64,000 nt of DNA from Sphaerosporella brunnea (lineage: Eukaryota > Ascomycota > Pezizomycetes > Pezizales > Pyronemataceae), in assembly GCA_008704415.1 (NCBI GenBank), contig VXIS01000055.1, positions 1 to 64,000 on the forward strand, written 5' to 3'. Below the pieces are notes generated by a model. It was given only the letters and a program-made list of their open reading frames with translations. It did no database searches and was not told the DNA's origin. Positions 56,245 to 64,000 of this stretch are shown here, in pieces. A program made the position numbers and the translations under genes. Within the stretch, counting starts at the first letter, position 1. The number at the start of each line of letters is the position of its first letter.

Positions 56245-57519
56245 TGCAATTTGCGTTGGTTGATATAGCCTGTTGATGTGGGGAAGGAGCTCTGCAAGCC
56301 GTTGATAATGTAATTGCCCGTGCTCTCCATCTCCCTTTTATACCTCGCCCCAACCCCCCTATGCGTACTCTACCCACAGACAAGAGCTCTGTGCTGCGAG
56401 CTGTCTCCACGGCTGGGGACTCGGGGAACATCCCTTGCACATACAGGAATTAATAATGATGGCATTAATAATGATGGCTTCGCCGAAGTTCCCATGGCGG
56501 GGTACGACGGAAGTCCGGTGAACGCAGGAGCAGTACCAAAGTTATGGATCAGCACTCCTCCCCGGTAACGTTAATGCGGTAACACAACAGCTTTTTCCTC
56601 GTATTCGATACTCATGTCTTTCAAACGGACCTCGGAGCTCTGATTTCTAATCAACAACTGTTGAATCAGTAAAACATCTTAGGCAGCAGCAGCGGAGGAG
56701 TCAGAGACGAGGTTGAACTTTAAAAGGTGGTCCGATGACCCCCACGCTAGCTAGGAGCGGGTCGCTGCGGGTAAAGGACATTAGCCGCCTCCGGCGGGGG
56801 CGGGGAGTCGCGCGGCTATTGCACCATATGTACGCGAAATGTTGCGATCTTGATCTGGGGGCTTCTTTTATAAAGAGGGCCGCCCTGCTTTGCTCTGCGA
56901 TACTTTGTGGCACCTCCGGCTTGCGATATATCCTCTTCGTTGATTCTGGATTGCGATACATATGTCGAATAAATTCTACACTTTTCCTCCACTTCGATGG
57001 ATTCTGATTTTAACGCCACTCTGGACGGGAGGCGATTCACTATGGGTTGTGGGGAGCAACTGTGGCTGCTCCATCCCACACTCTGGGATCCGAGGTTTTC
57101 GCTCGCAGAAACACTGCGATCCGGCGGCAAAGTCACTCAATACGCCGGATCTAATGCCACAGGAGATCTCTTTTCCCGCTTTGGGCTGAGGCAGCAAGTG
57201 CTGTGCTATCAAGTATGAAACGCCTTCAAAGCGGCCAGGAACATAAGCCATGACTGTGGGTACCTCCTTAATCCTCGAGTGCTGGTTCATTCCAATCGTC
57301 CGGTGACGGTTATGACTAGAGGAACGGCGGGCTCGAGGTGACAAGAGTGGCCGTACAAACTGCTCCACAATGGCAACAACACAGCGACGATTTCCGTCTC
57401 TTAGGTTTACATTGAACCGTCGATTGGGTGCGCATGTACTCTGTTGAGTCTATTCTACTTTAACTCTACAGTACGGGTCTATCCAACGCAAAGGCCGCCG
57501 CTCCCATACTCTAGCAAGT
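56245..57519. other. Spacer between the tandem GST genes
   Basis: About 1.3 kb. It holds the promoter of copy 1 and the 3' flank of copy 2. A 15-bp unit (ATTAATAATGATGGC) is repeated in tandem near 56450-56480. No gene is seen. Confidence 0.5.
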
Positions 57520-58230
57520 CTAGTTAAGGAAAGTCGCGGGCTCCCACACCTCCTTCACTCCCTCACTCTCAATGGTCTTCTTGAACCATTCCATAGTCTT
57601 CGGCCACTTCGCTCTCCACTCCTTGTCCAACCAGAGCTTGAGTGCCCAGTGCAGACAGCTGGCAACCGCCAAATCGGCCATCGACAGCTTTCCGGCCTTG
57701 GTGATAACCAGCCACTCCTGCTCGGACAAAATCTTCTCAATCACAGCCATGAGCCTGTCCATGCCGGCAATCGCCTTCGTCTCCTCCTCGGCGCTGTACG
57801 GCCTGTATCCGAGCTTAGGGTAGACACCGGTCGTGGTGTACACACCAAGCTCGGTCTCTGAGTGCATGATCCATTGCTGGATCTTGGCGCGCTCAACGGG
57901 GTCGGCTCCAAGGAGCTGCTCCCGTGCTGGGCCGGAGTCGGCGACGAAGTGCGCGATTGCCGAAGACTCGGCGAGGTACAGCGGGGAGTCGCCGTGGGTC
58001 TCGAGGACGGGGACCTTGCCGAAAGTGAACTTTGCTCGGAAGGCGGGATCGACGTTGGTGGTGCCGAAGGTGAAGGGCGGGAACTCGATCTCGAGGCCAT
58101 TGAGCTTGGCGGCCGCAAGGGTCTAGAGAAAGTCAGCATTTTGCTGGCTCGAGGCGGGGCGACGCGATTCAGATACCTTGAGAAGACGAGGGTTGTTTGG
58201 CCAGGTCCAAATGCTAGCGAATGGAGCCAT
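57520..58230 (-). CDS. Glutathione S-transferase, EF1B-gamma-like (copy 2)
   Basis: Two exons, 58230-58177 and 58122-57520 (54-bp intron); 218 aa. Paralogue of the gene at 55535-56244: same start (MAPFASI), same intron position after NNPRLLK, TLAAAKLNGLEIEFPPFTFG, GKVPVLETHGDSPLYLAESSAIAHFVADSGPAREQLLG and KLSMADLAVASCLHWALKLWLDKEWR. The first 90 residues are more alike than the linker (VYTTTGVYPKLGYRPY here). Probably a free GST in detoxification. A 14-nt G run (58260-58273) lies about 30 bp upstream of the ATG, in the likely 5' leader. Confidence 0.82.
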
Positions 58231-59403
58231 TTGTGTTGATGTAGGTAACTTGTGGTGTCGGGGGGGGGGGGGGTGTAATGGCTACATGTTGTTGTCCCCT
58301 TTTATACCACTCATGCGTACGGACTTCGGGAGTTATTGATATCCCGCCTTGCGGGGGTCGGCGGCCACGGAAGTTCGGCATATTTACAAAACTGTTTGTC
58401 ATCCAACTACCCCTGCAGAAAGAAACTCTATCCCAACCGCTCTTCCCCTCGACGTCACGGAGATTCCTACGAAACCCACGGCACGAGGTTAGCTTGCGGG
58501 CTTGAACAGTAAACACCACCGAATTTGCATCCCGGGGTTCTCGTCCTTTCTAGCATGCCCCACCTAGCAAGACCCTTAGGCGCCAAAGCGGGGCTTGGTG
58601 TTGGCACCGACTTACATATCTGGCGCCGTAACAGTATTGACAACGCAGCTGTGAGTCGTGTTTGAGACCTTCCGGTGTGAGACAGGTGGCACACGCAGTC
58701 AGGCCGCCAATGACGATCGCACCTCTCCGGGCTCTCCCCACACTGCCAACTGCCCTGTCAGATCGTATACAAACGAGGGCACGCATAGTAGAGTACTTTA
58801 CCGCGGTGAAGTTATGGCCGCGACGGGCTCCGAGTGATTACCAACCGTTACAAGTGCCCCCGCTATCTGCGGCCCACTCGCATGTAAGCGTGAAACAGAT
58901 CGTAAACACCTCCTGGTGACTTGTCCGTGGCCACAACGAAGACTTCCCCGTCGAATCGCCCAAAGGCCTCGGGATTTGGGTCTGGGGTTAAAGTGTGGCG
59001 CTTGATAATCACATCGGTGTGTTGCCGCGCACACGCACGAGCACAGCGTCTGCAAAGTCGCGGCAGAAATCCGCTGTCTACTCTAACTACCTACTCTGAG
59101 ACCGCGACCTCGACACAGGAAGTGTGCTAGTATTACTGAATTGAATGCATCTCCATGAGAGCATTGCAGCGGCAGGCAACTGACCAGTGTGAATGGTATT
59201 GGAGCGCAAAAGTTCATGAAATCGGCGGTTAGCGACAGCGCTATTTTCAGCTGTACGCGCCCTTGGCTGCTGTGAACCCCCGCAGCGAGCCCAGCCCTCG
59301 AGTTCACACATAAAGCCTTCACTCGTTGGGAAATGGTCGGTTCCGAAGATCGCTCGACCGATGTGCATTGTCCTAATTACTGCTTGCGATCATACTGACA
59401 GCG
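58231..59403. other. Intergenic between GST copy 2 and NLR-type gene
   Basis: Starts with the 58260-58273 G run. The short frames here lack domains. No gene is supported. Confidence 0.5.
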
Positions 59404-60937
59404 ATGGCCCCTCGAGGTAAAAATACCGTTTTCCGCGCAACAGGAATACCGCTCGGCGAGAAGGCAGATATCTTGCTGAAAGCAGCCCTTGCCGATCTGT
59501 CCGAAGACAAAGTCGACGAGGACTCGATCGAAATATTGAAGGAAGCTCTATCTAGCGGTACCGGTGGCTCGTTCTTGGAGCTGTCGGATGAACAGCAAGC
59601 TAGAGCCTTTGTGAGGGCGGCGATCCGTCTGGAGCTTACAGAAGAGGAGCGCAAACAGCTCAAAATCGGCATCGAAATCATCCCGTGCTGTTACAATCAC
59701 AGTCGACGGTCTGCTCTTGTTCACTTTGTCGGCGGAGATCCCAAGTTTACCCTCGACCCAGACGGCGAGCCGCGGGAGCAATTCCAGATCGTTGTGGACG
59801 CTGCAGACATCAGCTTTGACCGGCACTTTTGTGGATTTACTCAGATGTACGCTACGGAAGGTGGCATCGTAGCCGAGTAAGTGTTTACCCCAAAGCATAT
59901 CAAGGATGCTTTGAATCTCCCACATCATGCACTCGGTAACTAATATCAATTATCAATGAAGCGTTGTAGCGGTGACGGGACTCAACGGACACTCATGGGG
60001 CAGTTGGCGAGGACGAGAGAAGGCCGGCCGAATGTGGCTCCGTGATTACCTTGGGCAGGATCTTCCTCAGTTCAGAACCATGACTTACGGCTACAATTCA
60101 AAGCTTCACGCCCACAATGTCGACACCATCTTAGACTATGGATTGGGGTTCTTAGAGGAGATTAGAAAGGTTCGCGCAACGAATGAGGTACGATTCATGT
60201 TCTTTTTAACGAGTGACTGATAGTTTGACCTTGGTATTACACCTGTAGGAGAAAGAAAGGCCTCTGATACTCATGGGGCACAGTTTTGGGGGGCTTTTAG
60301 TTGCTCATGTAAGTCACTCAGACGCGGCCTCGCAGTTCTATACGGCTGTAACTTTCGCTGACAACCAGAGATTCAGAGTCTCGTTAAAGGGTTTATTCGG
60401 AAAGAGGACGATCCACTGTACCGAGCAACAGTGGGCATCATCTTCTTTGGTGTGCCACACAAGGGCCTTGTCGTGGCAGACATGAAGAGCATGTTACAGG
60501 AAAAACACCCAAGACAGGAACTGTTGAATCAGATAACAAGAAACTCCCAAATGCTTGCAAATCAGCTTGCAGATTTCAAAAACATCATCGAGGACCGAAA
60601 GATTGTCAGCTTTTATGAGAGGCAACAAACAGGACTTCTGAAGCAAGTAAGCACTTGTGGTCTATCGAGACGAAATCATTAGCTCACACAACTCGAGGAT
60701 CCGGAAACAGGGCGGTGGAAACGGGGAAAGGACGATTATTCAACTGCGGTAGATGAAGAGTCGGCTCTATTGCAATTCCCAGACAAAATGGAAGTCAAGA
60801 TACCGGTGGATGCAGACCACAGCAATATGGTCAAGTTTGATTCCCAGAATAATCAGACATATAGCAGCGTGTTAGGGCATCTCAAAGCTATCGCTTCGAG
60901 TTCACGGGGAGTTGTCGGTAATCGGTTCTGTGCGTAG
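59404..60937 (+). CDS. Alpha/beta-hydrolase (SesB-like) part of a fungal NLR-type gene
   Basis: Probable exons 59404-59876, 59962-60187, 60249-60308, 60371-60646 and 60683 or 60698 to a TAG at 60935; about 425-430 aa. After an unrecognised N-terminal region of about 150 aa, a serine-hydrolase fold is clear: VVAVTGLNGHSWGSW, the nucleophile elbow GHSFGG, RATVGIIFFGVPHKGL and the likely catalytic histidine in PVDADHSNMVKF. This SesB/PGAP1-type hydrolase is a known N-terminal effector domain of fungal STAND/NLR receptors in heterokaryon incompatibility and non-self response. Downstream DNA carries decayed NACHT-like sequence, so this is either a truncated receptor gene or a stand-alone hydrolase. 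The last intron is uncertain (36 or 51 bp). Confidence 0.6.
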
Positions 60938-62000
60938 AAAGATGCCTATGAGTTCGATCTATCACGCTACTTACACATTCAAAAGTCACCGGCCAGGATA
61001 TGCACGAAACGAAGCTGTTAGGTGACAAAGCTAGCGATTGCACGGATGCACTTCACACAACACGACGGCAGATTCAGCAAAGCAGGATTTCAGAAACCCT
61101 TTGTCCACAATACTCCCCGTGGGATCAAGCGGCGAAATCCGATTTGCTCATTACCCTCCCGGTCACGGGAAATCTGTAATGTGCGCATTCCTCGAGGGTG
61201 GGTCTCCATAATAAGTTATTCCTGGCATTCTATTAACATTAAGAAGGACACTTTCGAAAAAAGGAAAAATCGCTTTACCTATACTTTTTTGCGATAATAA
61301 GCCCAACTCGCGCAGAAATGAGCTACAGATTCTTCGCATACTTATTTATCAACTAACCCGTATTGCACTTCCAAACCAAGCAACCCGTGTAGTCGTGGCT
61401 ATACGAGCAGAAGGCAAAGCAGACTACGATAGGCGCCGCTAACTAACTTTTCATGTCGTCTGAGGATTTGTGGAGGGTGTTGGTGCGAATTTGTTAGATA
61501 GAGTTATCTGATATTGGCGAAGCACATTTTATCATCGGCACCCTTGATGAATGTGAAAGGGAGTTTATATTTTTATGCCGACCTCCGATTAAAACGCCAG
61601 TCTCGCTAAAGATCATCAGTTCTCGCAGCTATCCCGATATAGTGAGTCAGCTTCTAGCTAGAGTCTAAAGAGATTCGATTGAATCAAGCCGGCAGCATCA
61701 ACAAGGATTTCCAAGCCTTTATTACCGCGGAGTGCGGCTATCTAGCCGAACGGTTCTCTTTGACTAAAGTTCGTCTCTCAGCTTTTAGGCAGGCTGCAAG
61801 CCGGTGCTGATAGGACGTTCCTTTGCCCATCAAGATTGCTTGCTCAACTCTGCAAGAATGGACCGACAATTCACTGCCAAAGCCGTGGGAGTTCTCTGTA
61901 CAATTGGTTCCTACCGGAGGCCTAGACAACGTGCTTCGATATTTGCTACCAAAAGAGCATTCATTCTATCCCATCGACCGTAGAACTAGCGTATGTGGGC
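60938..62000 (+). pseudogene. Degenerate NACHT-type region of the NLR gene
   Basis: Pieces in different frames resemble the part of fungal NLRs after the effector domain: CTDALHTTRRQIQ, then FCDNKPNSRRNELQILRILIYQL (as in CDDK-PN-RR..ILR.LIYQL of NACHT proteins). A Walker-B-like FIIGTLDECE follows, then LKII-SSRSYPDI, AGADRTFL and GGLDNVLRYLL. Stop codons and frame changes separate them, and no intact P-loop (GxxxxGKS) is found; the expected place reads LPVTGN. This is most likely a decayed receptor C-terminal half. The boundary to the hydrolase exon is approximate. Confidence 0.65.
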
Positions 62001-62204
62001 CCTGAGGCCCACGGCAACCGACACTCCCCATCATAGCACAACAACAAGACCTTTGTAGTCGGAGAAAAGCGAGCTCACGCGGCTTCTTTGCGGGTGGAAA
62101 CTTTATTCATCGCGTGACGTCAACATTAAATCATGTCGGGTGTTGATGAAGTGACCTGGTAGGGCGGGTGTTTGGGTGTCGCAACAGCGCCGAAAACCAC
62201 CACG
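62001..62204. other. Spacer before the piggyBac transposase
   Basis: A perfect 7-bp-stem palindrome (GTGGGCC-CTGA-GGCCCAC) lies just to the left, at about 61995-62012. A TTAA lies near 62128. No piggyBac-type terminal repeat can be confirmed. Confidence 0.4.
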
Positions 62205-64000
62205 ATGACCGACCGACAACTGCGCCCAAGAGAGAAAGCAGTGAACTATGCCCCTCCCCACATATCGGACGATGAGCGTGAGGTGCAGGCGGGTCCATCC
62301 ACTTCAGCAGGGCCCTCGAAAGGCAAACAGCGGGCGAAAAAACGCCGCATCACCAAATCTCACTCACCAACCCCCGCTGGACGACGAAGTGATGCAGGAA
62401 TCCTGCCCCAAGGCCCCGGAGTCCCTACCTTTGAGCCTATGATACCGAAAACACGACCCCACAGTGCATTTAACAAGCTGCCGGCCACTCTTATACGTCT
62501 CAGTGATATTAGGCCTGAGGCCATTTTTAAGCTTTTTTTGACACCGTCCTTACTTGAAACGATTGCAACGCATACAAACGAGTATGCGGCAGAAAAGCGT
62601 GCAGAATTACCACCAGGAAGACCCTGGAAAGACGTCACAGCACAAGAGGTGGGAGTTTGGCTGGGAATTGTAATATACATGGGTGTTCATAGCTCTCCCG
62701 CGCTGTCAGACTACTGGAAACACGACGGCGAGAATCCAGACCACCCCATCCGCCACCATATGGGCTTAACACGCTTTGAGCAAATCAAACGGTTTCTGCA
62801 CATCGCGTCGTCCACTGCACCCAGCGAAACAAAAGACGCACAAGGTCATATGCGAAGGTTATGGCACTCCAAAGTTGATCCAATCCTGGATCAGCTGCGA
62901 AAGAGTTCGCAGCAATATCGCACCCCTTCTACGCATGTAGCGGTCGATGAAGCTATGATGCGATGCACGGGGAGGTCGCAAGATACCTATAAGATGCCTT
63001 CAAAGCCAATTGAGCAAGGGTTCAAGTTTCATTGCCTCGCGGACCACGGTTACGTGTGGGACTTTGTCCCGACCTCTAATCAGGCTGGACCGGACCCTGT
63101 CGATGCTGTCGAAGGCCTTACGCAAACAGGTGAAGTCGTTTATCACCTTCTTAAAAAGCTTCCGCATGCGAGATACTTCATTGCGTACTTGGACAATTTT
63201 TATTGTACTGTTCCGTTGCTGGCACGGTTGCGGAGAGATCTAAAAATGGGTGGTTGCGGCACGGCCCGCCCAAAGTCAAAAGAGTTTCCCGCTCAACTCT
63301 ATCTTGCCAAGCAGGACGTCACCAAGCTTCCCTATCACTCCACAGAAAGTGCGATCGTCAAAGACTCTACGTGCGGTGAGAAAGTTGGGGCATTGCGATG
63401 GATTGACAATGCCCCGGTGACCATCTTGACCACCGCCTATGAGCTTGCAGCCGAAACACTCACTCTTCGAAACCGCCCTGGGAAGAAAAGTACCAACGCG
63501 AAGAATGCCCGCGAAGCTTTTGGCGGAGAAAATCAAAAAGAAATGCTTATCCCAACCTGTTTCGATGCGTATAATCACCACATGGGTGGAGTGGATATTG
63601 CCGACCAGTTACGCAGCTATTACGAGATTGAGCTTATCTCCTGTCGCACCTGGTGGCCGATATTTTTTTGGGCGGTTCAAAGCATGTTAATCAACGCGAT
63701 GATCATCTTTTCGGACATCGACAGTGCGGAAAAGCTTAGCAGCAAAGCATTTAGGCTCCGGTGTGCGTGGGCTCTCATCAATGCCGACACCTCCCGTGCC
63801 ACTACAACATCTTCTACCGCCAGCCAGACAACCTCTGAGACTCGCATGCGGACGACACCTCAATTGCCCGCTGCTAGACTGTGTCCTTCAGATTGTGGAC
63901 ACCTCCCAGTGCGCCTAGAGCGTGGACAGCGCCGGGTGTGTTGGTGGTGTCGCTTTACTAGTAAACAGCGGGGGGAGCAAGGTTCCGCATACTTGCCCAA
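62205..64000 (+). CDS. piggyBac-family (DDE_Tnp_1_7) transposase, 3' end outside window
   Basis: One uninterrupted frame of 598 codons from the ATG at 62205 to the window edge. A disordered basic N-terminus (KGKQRAKKRR) is followed by the piggyBac catalytic domain. It shows WLGIVIYMGVHSSPALSDYW, LTRFEQIKRFLH, then the three expected aspartates: VD of AVDEAMMRCTGR, LD of YLDNFYCTVPL and VD of HMGGVDIADQLRSYY. TWWPIFFWAVQSMLINAMI follows. Near the end is a Cys-rich stretch (CPSDCG...CWWC), resembling the C-terminal cysteine domain of piggyBac. No stop or frameshift is visible, so it may be active or domesticated. The gene lies right of a decayed NLR. Terminal repeats and TTAA flanks could not be identified inside the window. 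Confidence 0.9.
   Translation, partial: MTDRQLRPREKAVNYAPPHISDDEREVQAGPSTSAGPSKGKQRAKKRRITKSHSPTPAGRRSDAGILPQGPGVPTFEPMIPKTRPHSAFNKLPATLIRLSDIRPEAIFKLFLTPSLLETIATHTNEYAAEKRAELPPGRPWKDVTAQEVGVWLGIVIYMGVHSSPALSDYWKHDGENPDHPIRHHMGLTRFEQIKRFLHIASSTAPSETKDAQGHMRRLWHSKVDPILDQLRKSSQQYRTPSTHVAVDEAMMRCTGRSQDTYKMPSKPIEQGFKFHCLADHGYVWDFVPTSNQAGPDPVDAVEGLTQTGEVVYHLLKKLPHARYFIAYLDNFYCTVPLLARLRRDLKMGGCGTARPKSKEFPAQLYLAKQDVTKLPYHSTESAIVKDSTCGEKVGALRWIDNAPVTILTTAYELAAETLTLRNRPGKKSTNAKNAREAFGGENQKEMLIPTCFDAYNHHMGGVDIADQLRSYYEIELISCRTWWPIFFWAVQSMLINAMIIFSDIDSAEKLSSKAFRLRCAWALINADTSRATTTSSTASQTTSETRMRTTPQLPAARLCPSDCGHLPVRLERGQRRVCWWCRFTSKQRGEQGSAYLP

Noticed and set aside
61995..62012. Palindrome GTGGGCC-CTGA-GGCCCAC as a piggyBac terminal repeat
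   Set aside because: No TTAA flank and no matching copy at the other end within the window.
1..64000. CRISPR arrays, bacterial operons, rRNA genes
   Set aside because: No regularly spaced repeats or rRNA signatures; the gene structures are eukaryotic.

Overview
The window is nuclear DNA of a filamentous ascomycete fungus (Pezizomycotina). The genes have short spliceosomal introns (mostly 45-85 bp, GT-AG), are close together on both strands, and encode fungal-type proteins (RSC subunit with ARID domain, TORC1 TCO89, PAN2, KAR5, A-T-R NRPS-like reductase). Genus and species cannot be read from the sequence. All exon boundaries here are my own manual models. In each spliced model the exon lengths sum to a multiple of three and the joins restore family motifs, but there is no transcript evidence.

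Left part (1-17740): after the 3' end of an unrecognised low-complexity gene and a repeat-rich spacer comes a probable mycosporine (UV-screening metabolite) gene cluster. It holds an ATP-grasp ligase (minus), a sugar-phosphate cyclase of the 2-demethyl-4-deoxygadusol synthase type (minus) and a SAM O-methyltransferase (plus). Next to them are a CLN3/battenin-like membrane protein (minus), an aldo/keto reductase pseudogene (minus) and a complete adenylation-thiolation-reductase NRPS-like enzyme (plus). The first three genes are the known core that builds 4-deoxygadusol and attaches an amino acid. The carboxylate reductase and the broken aldo/keto reductase would suit the reduced (amino-alcohol) mycosporines typical of fungi, but that link is inference. 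The aldo/keto reductase is cut by a 565-bp foldback element with about 97-bp inverted repeats and a TA target duplication, and its empty site can be read directly.

Middle part (17988-54879) is mostly conserved housekeeping: TFIIH cyclin Ccl1, RSC9-like subunit, TCO89-like, PAN2, Rsm1/NIPA-type zinc finger, Met22/Hal2 nucleotidase, NPC1/Ncr1 sterol transporter, an MFS transporter, a small mitochondrial-type protein, karyogamy protein KAR5, DNA-repair protein Rad4/XPC and an F-box protein. A pogo/Tc1-type MITE lies between PAN2 and Rsm1. A short cysteine-rich reading frame with a TATA box lies at about 44.0 kb.

Right part (54880-64000) is more accessory. It has two tandem EF1B-gamma-type glutathione S-transferases, a fungal NLR-type gene whose alpha/beta-hydrolase part is open but whose NACHT part is degenerate, and a long open reading frame for a piggyBac-family transposase with all three catalytic aspartates, running off the window end. 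Intergenic DNA throughout carries many homopolymer runs (C/G 12-16 nt, A/T up to 41 nt).
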